In this document: positions 13,601 to 22,635 of the stretch, in pieces | Layout: every line of letters begins with the position of its first letter | Numbering within the stretch: the first letter of the stretch is position 1 | Source of the DNA: Wuchereria bancrofti | Taxonomy: Eukaryota > Nematoda > Chromadorea > Rhabditida > Onchocercidae | Direction: 5' to 3' | Assembly: GCA_005281725.1 (NCBI GenBank) | Contig: SSBO01000003.1 | Location: forward strand, 7,302,776-7,366,775 | Length of the DNA stretch: 64,000 nucleotides | The notes under the pieces: generated by a model | Databases searched by the model: none | What the model was told of the DNA's origin: nothing | The model's input: only the letters and a program-made list of their open reading frames with translations | Program-made: the position numbers and the translations under genes

Positions 13601-14692
13601 TGTAAGTTTTTTTCATGCCTCATTTTTACATTAATGAAATGAAAATTATTCAGTGAAAAAAGAAAGAACCGCGATATGACGGGAATTATGTTGAGGAAAT
13701 ATTAGAGTAAACTAAAAAATTCAATTATTAATTAGTCAAAAACAAATTTTTTTTGAGTTTTCTCAAGGCTATCTTCGACATTATTAAAGGCGCTCTATCC
13801 GTTTCAATTAATGGATATTAACTTTAAGATCGATGTGTCTACGCATTTATTTCCAATTTTAATAAACCAAAAAAAAAAAAACATACAGTTATATGTCTAA
13901 CAGTTTTCATGAGAATTCCAAAATTGACCGTTATAGAAATTCGTTTTTCTTTTCCTTTGCTGAATTACTAATCAAAGATAAAAGAACACTTCACCCTTTT
14001 AAAATATTTTCTTCAATAATATTTTAGCACAATTTTATGATTTAGTAATGTTTCATTTAGTGAATGTTTAGTTGTAAGGCGCAAGCATTTGCAAGTAAAA
14101 TTTTTTAAAAAGTTAATTAAATTAGCAATTTTATATAAAGTTAATTTGAGTTTCTACTATACAGCATAGAATACGTTGGCATTGCGTTTGTTTGACTGTT
14201 TACTGCGAGAAGCAAACTTTCCGCAACGATCATATGACCTTTTGGCGGAAACGGAACAAAACGAAAGAAACTTGCAATACTATCCGTCATAACCATTCCA
14301 TTTAATTAATATTGTAGCGGCAGAATACTAAATTTACTTAAACTTTATTGAGCAATATGTTATTCCTTTATTACTTTTTTAATTAATTGATTGCTTGGTT
14401 CATTAATTGCTCATTCGGCTAATAAATCAGTTAATCAATATCTTTTAAATAATCTCAACTATTAAAATTTTCAAAATTTTAAAATATCTCATACCTATTT
14501 CATATCACTCAAATTAAAATAATTTCAGGGAGACCATTTACTATAAACTGTGACACGGAAGTAGACGAAAAAGGTGATCTTTGTCGAGAATGGGCTAGAG
14601 CTGATCTTTGTGACACACATCGGCCAACAATGTTTCTTTTTTGTAGGCGGACATGTCTATGTATTGGACCGCCAACAGATGCGCCAATATAA
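4637..14692 (+). CDS. Secreted mucin-like Ser/Thr/Glu-rich protein with C-terminal ShKT domain
   Basis: Seven exons close in phase: 4637-4715, 5264-5334, 8673-8696, 8766-12846, 13240-13278, 13551-13601 and 14529-14692, giving about 1502 residues. Residues 1-22 are a signal peptide (MKKQISATVIAIFLLFAISCA). The fourth exon, 4081 nt, encodes a long Ser/Thr/Glu-rich region suited to heavy O-glycosylation. It has EDFGYG-type motifs at residues 394, 910, 1102 and 1294. The last exon encodes a ShK toxin-like domain with six cysteines (1456, 1467, 1476, 1487, 1491, 1493) and the usual REWA and TMFLFC core. Intron 2 holds a retrotransposon. An AATAAA lies at 14803-14808. The ATG at 8736 is not the start: TTTCAG at 8760-8765 is an acceptor, and joining 8696 to 8766 keeps frame. 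The architecture recalls filarial secreted mucin-like proteins such as Juv-p120; that link is from memory and unchecked. Confidence 0.8.
5447..5679 (+). repeat. Left outer LTR, internally deleted
   Basis: It starts TGTCGTAAAAAAC and ends GGTTCA. It matches the inner LTR (read on the minus strand) from the start through TCATTCGTGATGAG, then jumps over roughly 230 nt of U3 and resumes at ATTTTGATAATATTT. The host TSD CTAAT lies immediately upstream. It carries an SL1-like 22-mer at 5604-5625. Confidence 0.75.
5604..5625 (+). promoter_or_regulatory. SL1-like sequence in left LTR (21/22)
   Basis: This stretch is the nematode spliced leader 1 with a single change, G to A at leader position 16. 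It is at the same LTR position as the perfect copy in the inner LTR. It is followed by CTCGG rather than the GT donor that follows the leader in an SL RNA gene, so it is not an SL RNA gene. Confidence 0.85.
5682..6473 (-). pseudogene. Broken BEL/Pao gag (DUF1759-like) fragment
   Basis: Reading the minus strand from 6473 downwards gives typical BEL/Pao gag pieces: LPQLSLLTFSGDLKTW, then FWNSFEASVH (about 6010-5975) and KLNYLVSCLKG. After at least two frameshifts near 5915 comes a segment ending ESKLPNWIL (about 5690). The fragment lies directly downstream of the inner LTR and its primer-binding site, as gag should. It stops where the left outer LTR begins. The open frame that runs on to 5585 reads into the LTR and is not genuine gag. 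Frameshifts and truncation make this non-functional. Confidence 0.75.
6474..6489 (-). other. Putative tRNA primer-binding site
   Basis: Reading on the minus strand, one base after the inner LTR ends comes TGGTGCCCGAGGTGAG. It starts with the TGG that complements a tRNA CCA tail and is 16 nt long (CCA, discriminator, acceptor and T-stem strands). It confirms the orientation of the inner LTR as a 5' LTR for the gag fragment. The tRNA species cannot be named from sequence alone. Confidence 0.65.
6491..6974 (-). repeat. Inner, full-length LTR (484 bp)
   Basis: On the minus strand it starts TGTAGTAAAAAAC and ends GACAATTCA, so it has TG...CA ends. A primer-binding site follows one base later, and the env-like remnant precedes it. 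One LTR thus separates the 3' end of one element unit from the 5' end of another. A TATATATAAAC box-like stretch lies at about 6710-6722. SL1 lies at 6539-6560 (minus) and an AATAAA at 6506-6511 (minus), giving a plausible U3 of about 414 nt and a short R/U5. Confidence 0.8.
6539..6560 (-). promoter_or_regulatory. Perfect SL1 spliced-leader sequence inside the inner LTR
   Basis: The minus strand carries the complete 22-nt nematode SL1, starting GGTTTAATTACC and ending CAAGTTTGAG, with no mismatch. It begins 414 nt into the 484-bp LTR. The next bases are CTCGGC, so there is no splice donor and no SL RNA body. Its position, just before an AATAAA, is where the R region of an LTR is expected to start. 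I infer either capture of a trans-spliced element RNA or use of the leader as a transcription initiator. Confidence 0.95.
7016..8400 (-). pseudogene. Env-like remnant of the BEL/Pao element
   Basis: Minus-strand open pieces at 8011-7757, 7558-7325 and 7243-7016 are separated by stops and frameshifts. The last one begins with a strongly hydrophobic segment (LIIIRLIILVISIVLIAF) followed by CC and a short polar tail, like a membrane anchor with a cytoplasmic tail. The upstream part contains cysteines and N-glycosylation sequons. Its place just before an LTR fits an envelope gene, as reported for some nematode BEL/Pao elements (for example Tas of Ascaris). I see no diagnostic motif, so env is inferred from position and topology. 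The gene is broken. Confidence 0.5.
8420..8642 (+). repeat. Right outer LTR, 5'-truncated
   Basis: Homology to the inner LTR begins near the AACTAACC...CTTCCCCACTAACC stretch and runs to the LTR end, CCATGACA. A short block (GGCAAAATAAATTATCTG in the inner LTR) is missing after GAGCTC. The host TSD CTAAT follows at 8643-8647. AATAAA lies near the end. The start is truncated and joined to the env-like remnant. Confidence 0.7.
8594..8615 (+). promoter_or_regulatory. SL1-like sequence in right LTR (20/22)
   Basis: It differs from SL1 at leader positions 11 (C to T) and 16 (G to A). The position-16 change is shared with the left LTR. It occupies the same LTR site as the other two copies. Confidence 0.8.
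11319..12488 (+). repeat. Degenerate 192-residue internal repeats of the mucin-like protein
   Basis: The motifs EDFGYSG (11319), DNFGYGG (11895) and EDFGYGS (12471) are exactly 576 bp, or 192 codons, apart. A further copy, EDFGYG, lies at 9771. Between them, EIVESTS and the TNEE...GY or DEET...GY segments keep approximate register. The repeats are otherwise strongly diverged. Confidence 0.6.
12917..12941. repeat. (TA)n microsatellite in an intron
   Basis: An alternating TA tract lies just inside the intron after the large exon of the ShKT-domain gene. The open frame ending there is intronic read-through past the GTAATT donor at 12847. Confidence 0.9.
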
Positions 14693-15768
14693 CTAAAACA
14701 TTAGCGATTCTAATTCTGTGATAGAAAGATTATTTTTTGCCACTTTATTTCAAAATTGCGTTGCTAATTTCGAAAATTCTCGAAATTTGCTTAATTTTTT
14801 TCAATAAAATGGAATCAAACAATTATTCACATTTTTGTATCTCATTTTCTAATTTTTTGAATGATTCCATCATATCATTTTTAACTTTATCCTTTAAAAT
14901 ATTTCATCCATTCATATGATTTTTCCGGAAAAATTTTATCGAATTTGGTTGAGAAAAAAATAAAAATCATTTTATGCTATTTTGGAGCTACAATTATTCA
15001 TATCAATTCTATACGGTTTTTCCCAATTTCTAGTTAGAATTGTTTTTGGAAATTTTTGAATATTTTCTCCGAAGTTTTACATTTTTGAAAAAAAATAATT
15101 TTAAATTAATTGCAGATAAAATAGAAAGTGAAATTTTTGCAATTTGATGTTGATAATATCTTCAAATTTATAAATTAATTGTTCCATTAAAACAAACATT
15201 ACTTGTACTGTCATTGATTTCACACCAATATGTTTAATTGCGATTGCATTTCTTCGAAGTTATTGACAAACATAATTAAAATTGACGTTATGCTATAAAT
15301 ATTTCAATGACTTACTTTTACATCTCGTCTATATCGTCACAGAAAGGTCACGACAATTTCCAAATTCAATCAGTTAAATTTTTGAAAAAATTCTGAGAAA
15401 AGTATATGTAAATTAATTACGGTAGAGAAAAACAACTGAAGCATACTTTAACCAATGATTTTTTTCATTTTTCCATTTTTAAAGCTTAGTGAAATACTGA
15501 ATAAACTTTGTCTAATTATTTTTAATAATTTAATGGATTAAATTCTGGAAACTTTGATCGAATAAATGGAATAAATTTAAATTCTGTCGAAAACTGATTT
15601 ACAAATAAGGACACTGCTGTTGATAAGATCAATAGATTATATATGTGTATATGAGTCGCGTTATCCTTATCATTAAAATTATTCCACATCATCAGATCAT
15701 ATACTAATGATACATATATATAGATATGGGTCGTAGCATCCTTATCATTCAATTGATATAATTTCACC
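14693..15768. other. Intergenic spacer with polyadenylation signal and 75-bp imperfect tandem repeat
   Basis: AATAAA at 14803-14808 probably serves the ShKT-domain gene. The segment TATGAGTCGCG...CCTTATCATT at 15650-15674 recurs as TATGGGTCGTAG...CCTTATCATT at 15725-15749, an imperfect duplication with a 75-bp period. No gene was seen. Confidence 0.6.
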
Positions 15769-17168
15769 ATGTGGATTTTGGCAGTATTTATTCTAGCATT
15801 AAGTTTGTTTTTATCACTTTTCTAGCCTCTTCTTATCACTTTTTCTAGCATTAAGTTTGTTTTTATCACTTTTTCTTGAATAATATAAAAACAAACGTTC
15901 ATTTTTTCATTTTTTTTATTTAAATTTAAGACAGTAATTAAAACTATTTTATACGAAGTATAAAATACTGTATGAAATACTATTTACAATTTCAGTACAA
16001 TTACCCACAAAACAGCACGAACAACAAATAAGGTATGTATTTTGATTAGTAATTTATTGTTTGAAAAAATTAGCTTAATTGATTTTGTGAATTAAGAAAC
16101 GAAAAAAATTAGCTTAATTGATTTTGGAAACGAAAATATGCTTGCAGCCAAAGCTACAATGTCTCAATTTATACAAATCAACAAATGGGAAAAAGTTAGC
16201 TCTATTTTTACTTTTGAAATAATATATACAAAGATTTAGCAAATTATATTATCCGCCAAATAATTCTCAATGAATTTATTATTGATTAAGAAAAAGCAAT
16301 GTTATTTACATAATCAGTAAACTATGTAAGTCAATTGTAAAAATAAGAATATATAGAAATTTTTCATATAGAAATTTCTTTTTCAACTTTCATAAAACAT
16401 TGCTGATTTCATAGCATTACATTTTTTAATATAAATTTCGAAATTCACTTCGATTTGCTAAAATGGTTTAAGTACACTAGGCAGCATTAATGTTTAAAAT
16501 TACTAACATCAACAGATGGATTGCCAAAAGCTTGGAGTTTGTCAAAACCACAGAAGATGAAACAGGCAAGCAATAAAAAAGCAATCTATGATCACAATTT
16601 CCGGGAATCAAAACAATCAGTGATAAAACGGAAACCTGTAAAAATGATGACGAAACCTCCAATGAGACCATCTACGATTCCACCTAAAGTATCGCTTTCA
16701 TCCGTTGTTCACGATATGCCAAATCCTGTCAAACGTCGTCGTCGTCCGATGAAATCAGGAAACTGGTTTGATCAATCTCCCAACGTATTTTCATTTACAA
16801 CACCACAGTATCAACATATCCAGAATACCTATCCACTCTCTCCGGAAATCCCATTGCTCCCACTTTATGTTCCATATCCAGTATCAGTACCTTTTATGCC
16901 GGAACCTTTGTTTCAATCGATCAATCATCAGTCATTAATTTTGCCAACATCAACAGTGTCTACTGCAGTGACAGCTACAAGAAGCACTGCGACACTACCT
17001 TTACCAGTATTTCCCACTCTCGCGACGCATCCAGAATTTCAGAATCTGATTGCTATATCAAAAAAATTGAAGCAGAAGATGGTAAATAGCAAGAAAAGGT
17101 ATAATTGTGAAGAAGATTTTGATGATGATGACAATTCCAGAAGTAGTTTCAGAATGAAATTCGATTAA
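15769..17168 (+). CDS. Predicted secreted proline-rich orphan protein
   Basis: The model has four exons: 15769-15802, 15996-16032, 16148-16194 and 16516-17168, totalling 771 nt for 256 residues. The last exon is secure: a 217-codon open frame rich in Pro, Ser and Thr, with a KRRRRP basic cluster and an acidic DFDDDD tail near the C-terminus. The first three exons were picked because their phases (1, 2, 1) are the only ones that join without a stop. Exon 1 begins with a hydrophobic leader (MWILAVFILAL), suggesting a signal peptide. The donor after exon 1 (TTAA then GTTTGT) is weak, and a 30-bp exact repeat of that site lies 52 bp downstream. I recognise no domain. It is probably nematode- or filaria-specific. 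The basic cluster could instead be a nuclear localisation signal if the leader exon is wrong. Confidence 0.5.
15791..15872 (+). repeat. 30-bp exact tandem duplication spanning a splice donor
   Basis: 15791-15820 and 15843-15872 are identical (TTCTAGCATTAAG...ATCACTTT), with a 52-bp period. The first copy contains the proposed exon 1 donor of the proline-rich gene. Using the second copy would read through a TAG at 15823-15825. Confidence 0.85.
16064..16126 (+). repeat. 24-bp direct repeat in an intron
   Basis: A 24-bp unit ending CTTAATTGATTTTG occurs at 16064-16087 and again at 16103-16126, a 39-bp period, inside intron 2 of the proline-rich gene. Confidence 0.8.
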
Positions 17169-17969
17169 AATTCCATAGGTATTCATATTATGATATTGAA
17201 GAATGTTGTAAAATCTTTGAATTTTTTGAATGTCTTTCCTGATTTTATCACGAAAAGTGATATTTTCTTGTTAAATTCATTTTTGATTAGTGTGCGTATT
17301 CAAGCTTTCTAAGTATAAATTTAAATATAATATTTATTTTTCATTTATGACATCTTTACTGATTAATTTTAATATTTTTTGAGCATTTTTTTAAAATTTA
17401 ATCAACTTGAGTTGTGCCGTATTTTTGAAAAGTGTTAAAAATTTTTTTTCTGTGAGAAAACATAAACAATACCACTACTCATTCGACAAAGAATTTGATA
17501 TCAATTATTGCTAAAATATTGAGAAATTGATAAGGAAAAGTTTTACAGCAAAATGATTGTTTGAAAAATTATCAATCAAGATACAAGTTGCAGTAAGAAC
17601 AATGAAGATTCGATAACATCAGTGTTACCAAAATATGTGGAATATAGAGAAGATGAACTGATAGATGGAAAAATTCCGATGGAAGATTCCCGGAAATCAT
17701 GTTGATTTTCTATAATAAACACTGTGTTGGAAAATTATTCATTTAAAATTGAGTTTGAAAGATTTAATATCCTGCATTTTTCTTGATATCCAATTTTTTT
17801 CTATACACAAAACAATATGATTAACTATCAGATTTATTATTATTATTACTTATACAAATCAAATTTACATAAAATTTAAAAATTTTGCAAGTTAAGAAAT
17901 AATATTTGATAAATTAAATTATTCATTTATCATCAGCATAATCACATATATCTATCACTATCATCATTA
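17169..17969. other. Convergent intergenic spacer
   Basis: This 0.8-kb spacer lies tail to tail between the proline-rich gene (+) and the phosphoesterase gene (-). It is AT-rich, with an AATAAA on the plus strand at 17714-17719 and a TTATTATTATTA run near 17838. No gene was seen. Confidence 0.7.
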
Positions 17970-20900
17970 TCATATTAGCTTAATAGCTCGACGATATTTG
18001 TATGTCCAACGTTCTTTCTTATTCACATCTACAGATATATCAAAAATGATAGGATTATTTACTAGTTGTAATCGATCATCTACCAAAGAACAATTTACAA
18101 ATTTTGTATAACCATCTGTTGTACAGCCATATCCTAAAATAAAAACTTTATAAATGTAAAATTGTTACTTTTCATAGGCCAATAGATTCGCACTTATTTT
18201 ATATATGTGATTTAATATCCGTCAAATTAAGATTACAAGTTAATATCATCAAATGCAGTATTGCATAGCAATAATTTTATAATAATTATAAACATTCTAC
18301 CATACATTTTGTAATCATTGATTTTAATTTTAAAATAAAAAAAAAATGAATTCACTTAGTTCTGCTCCATCTATTAGCATTTGAAAAGTAGTATGAATTA
18401 GTAACAGCATGCTAACTGCTATATTTTTGGCAGAGAAAAATAAGAAACCACTGTCGAAAGATGCTTTTTTTTGAAAAAAAAGAACCTGAATGAATATGAC
18501 CGAAAATATGATACTTTGGTCGAATACGTTTGACTACAGAATTCAATAATTCGACACATCCGACATGTTCGCCAGTTGGTAATATATCGCCGTGTCCTAG
18601 AAAAAAAAAAGCAAAAATTTTAAGGTTATCATTATAAAATACATCTACTACTGATTAAAAAGATAACAAATGATAATTCTAATTTTCAAAATAATTTTCA
18701 TCTTCTCAATAAGTAAAGAGTAGTAAATAAATTTAACTGAAGAGAAAAAGATCATCAGTGATAATTTGTTGATATTAAAAAATTTAGAATAACAAAAATT
18801 GTTTAAATACTGAAGTGATGAAAGGAAAATTGCAAAAATCAATAATCACAAAAATTTTCATTTCTTATTACAACCAATAAGATATGATGAAATTAGTTGC
18901 AATTGAAATCGTTCAATCAATTATTAGTTAAGACAACCTAGCGGTGGTGTATGAGTGATGAGAACATCGATGCCGGCGGGTATATCATTCCATTTATCAA
19001 GTAAAGCTTGCCCACGAGGCAGGTTAAAAGCCATATCATCGTATTCTGGTAGCCTAAAATTTCATATATCGATAATTCTTGAATTCAAAAAAAGAAAAAT
19101 TGAAACAAGAATGCTAACTTGACAGATGAAGCAATGATTCATTTCCACAACTTATAGTATTTCCCTGAACTTATAAAACATCAAACTTATCTATCTAATC
19201 GATACCCTCTTCAGTGTGTAGTTGATTATGATAAAAAAAAGATCAAAATGATATCATTAACAAAAGAGGAAACATTTAAATTTTAAAAAAATTTCAAAAC
19301 TATTTCAATCACTTTCTTCATTTCATTATTACTTTCAAAAATTTAACCATTAATTATCAGATAAAAACATCAAAATAATTATTTATAATGTAATTAAATA
19401 AATATAAAATGAATTATTCGCGCTTCGGCAGTTAATCTAATTTGATGACGCATCTCATAACTATAATAATTAATTATGAAATGTTAAAATGAATAGACAA
19501 AGTGTTTAAGTGCTGTAATGATATAATCGATTAGTCAATTGAAATGAAATATTAACCATGGCGTTCCATAAATTCGAATACCAAATAGTTCCGATGAACT
19601 ATCTTCTAAATAAATTACATTTTCCAATTTTGCTTTAGCATTTTTCATTTCTTGCAATGAAAATTCATTGTTAAGTGTTTGCTTCACAGCTAGTTTCTTC
19701 TCACCAAATTTACTTCCTAAAAAACAAATTTAAATATTACAAATATGAATCATTTAATGCTTCTAATGTAATTCTGATATAAGTGAAATTTTCTTTGTAA
19801 TTATTTTAACTGAATTACATAATTAAATGAAGTTAAATCATGATTATCTACTTCAGAAATTATCAGAGAAATTATATTGCGCTAGCGTTACTGTTACGAA
19901 TAAATCTAAGCAAGAAATAAATTAAAATCTTAATTATCTTTCCCTTACTTAGTGAAACTTATCACAGATATTTCGAACTATGATAAGCATTTGATGATTA
20001 CAAAAAATATCAAACAGTTCACTTAAGCTAATGATAAATTAATTATTTGTAAATGGTTATGAATGAGTCATTTGTTATAATTTGAAGTATTTCAAGTCGA
20101 AATCCTACCGTGAGCTTTCATGAAACGATCATCGAAAGTATATTCGTGATTACCAGCTATTACCACTTTAAGAGTATGCGGAAGTTGTTCTGTAAAGAAA
20201 TTAAAAAAAAAGTTTTTTAAATATATTCCAGAATATTATAAATTTCAAATACTTCATGTCATCATGAAGCACATTAGCTAATTTATATGAATTTGATTTA
20301 TGTGACTTGTTTACATTATTCTTCTTGTTTTAAATTCAAATTTCCGATTCAAATTTAAGTTTATAACTTATTTGCATAATAAAATGAATGAGCATTAGTG
20401 CATTATTGTGAGTTGTTCATTAATCACTGTTAAATTTAAACTATTAAATTAGAAATAAATTACTTTTAGAAGAGCTAAAAATTTATTAAACGGAAAATAC
20501 GTAAAGTATTTTGCGGTGAAATTAAAGTTAACTATATTATTAGCTACACAAATGCTTAAGACTTCGAGTGATTACGGCAATTGCAGCATGCGATAATTAT
20601 AGAAATTATTGAGAGGACGCGGGTAATTTTTTGGGTTTGTCATTTTGCATTTGCATTATAATTACAAATCATTTAACGTAACATTATTAATTTATAATTT
20701 ATGGATTACATTGTTTGAATGCAGTTTAAATGTGATTTAAAAATTTCAAAAAATTTTGCTATAGTTTAAAAACTTGAACTATTGGCAAAAATAATTACAA
20801 ATTATTCAATTGTTGTTGTTAATTTGCGATTTGTGGAATCAATTTAAATTGCTTTAAACTTACCTAAAATGTATGCTTGCTGGATTGCACAATTACTGTG

Positions 20901-22635
20901 CTTTGTTAGCAACAAAAGTAAATTAATAAGTTAAATTTTCGAGGTGTTAGTTAATTTACTTACTTAAATATTTGCTAAAAATCTCAACTTCATCTGGCCG
21001 ACCGTACAATGTAAAATCTCCTGCAACTATGAGTATATCACCAGGTGGAATAAATTGCGGATCCGGAAATGACTGGTGAATGCAAGCCATGCAGACAAAT
21101 CGGACAGCATCATGTTTTATTGGTGTACTCAATTTCATCTGAAGATTTTATTTTAATTTTAGTTAGTGGAAAAATAAAAACTTGCAAACATTATGAGAGA
21201 ATTCTCTCGCATCTATTTCTTCTCTCCCTCTTATAACAAATTTTAGTTAGAAATCAAAGTTTTGTAAACAAAACTTCTTAAATTTTGAAGAATTTTACAA
21301 CTAATCAAGAAAATAAGCATTTGTCTGTCTCTTGCCTGTCTTACCGCCTTTACAGGACGATTATTCTTAATCATTTCCCAAGCTATTAGTGGATCAGCGG
21401 TGTATTTATGCGGAGTAATCTGCAACAATAACATTTTAAAGATAAGTAAAGTAAACAATCTCATAACTTAATCATTTGTTAAATTTATTGTGCTAATTGT
21501 TAGAAAAATATTGAATGAATTCAAAATAACAATCTTTTAGAATTTCTCATTTTAAAGAGAAAAAAAAGAGAGATTTATGGTTTCTAAAAAATTGTAAAAT
21601 TCCTAATAGCTCACTTCTGCTGTAGCATTTGAACGTCGTTTATGCTTGGATAAAGATCGTTGTTGTTTTCGAGATCGGACGATATTTAGAGGATCACAGT
21701 AAGGTGATGGAGTTCGTTCATCATCCAATTTTGTTTTTTCCAATTCTTCCCTTAATTGCAAAACAAGTGGAGAAGTCTCTGAAAAATAATTACTGAAAAA
21801 AAAAATTGAGAAAATTTAAGATAACAGAATCAAAAAAATAAAATAAATAAGTAAAAATAAAAAAAAAATCAAACATTTATAGCTTTAAATTTCCAAAGCA
21901 TTCTAAGAATTAAAACTTATTTTTAGCCAAGTTAATATTTATTAAATATATTTAAAAATATCATTTAATCTTTTTATTTATATAATAATTGAAAATTTTT
22001 TCTAAATACTCGAAAATATATGGATAATTTAAGCTAAATTGTAAATTTTACTTATTTAGTATAATATAAGAAATANTTTTAGCCAAGTTAATATTTATTA
22101 AATATATTTAAAAATATCATTTAATCTTTTTATTTATATAATAATTGAAAATTTTTTCTAAATACTCGAAAATATATGGATAATTTAAGCTAAATTGTAA
22201 ATTTTACTTATTTAGTATAATATAAGAAATAAAAATAGAATAAATTTTTAAACCATTTTCATTTTTTTCGCTACAGCCTGGTTCAGCAGTTTCACAGGTG
22301 CGTAAACAAGATTCACGTGAATTCTTGGCAGTTATGAGAGGCACTGATTTGCGCCGTTCTTTTGGTTTTGTTAAAGCCTAAAGGATTTGATAAAATATGA
22401 TCTAAACAAATTTACCGAATTTTTCTTTTTTATAACATAAAATTTTCTTCTTTTCATTATTTTCTTTCATCAATTTCAAATGATTAAAAGAGAAAAGATA
22501 TTTTAGCCAAATAAAAAGATTTTAAAACATTAGAACAATAAAAATTGCAGAAATTATATTCATTAATCGTGTTCGAACATTTTCATTTCCAGTTTTTTTC
22601 TTCAATCTTACAATTGTGCTAACAAAACGCTTCAT
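17970..22635 (-). CDS. Calcineurin-like metallophosphoesterase, MPPED1/MPPED2 (UPF0046) family
   Basis: Ten exons close in phase: 22635-22612 (tentative start exon, MKRFVSTI), 22377-22254, 21778-21615, 21419-21345, 21138-20964, 20189-20109, 19716-19557, 19053-18938, 18596-18486 and 18133-17970, giving 397 residues. Residues 1-129 are basic and poorly conserved. The phosphoesterase domain follows: GDF (D170), GNHE (N201), THTPP (H302) and FGHIH (H340, H342) match metal and phosphate ligands of the family, and GFNLPRGQ-like and GTPW segments are present. MPPED enzymes hydrolyse cyclic nucleotides weakly. The first ligand motif, normally SDTH, reads ACIH, so the Asp is Cys148 (codon 21084-21082), while His150 is kept. 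Activity may be lost or altered. The C-terminus ends RRAIKLI. The family call is firm; the first exon is less so. Confidence 0.88.
21921..22231. repeat. 155-bp perfect direct repeat separated by one N
   Basis: 21921-22075 and 22077-22231 are identical, and position 22076 is an N. This sits in intron 2 of the phosphoesterase gene. A perfect duplicate exactly at an undetermined base is the mark of two contig ends that overlap but were not merged. It is likely an assembly artefact. Confidence 0.85.

Noticed and set aside
16516..16560. ATG at 16516 as the start of the proline-rich gene
   Set aside because: That ATG is in a different frame and reaches a stop after about 14 codons. The long frame has no ATG near its start and needs upstream exons.
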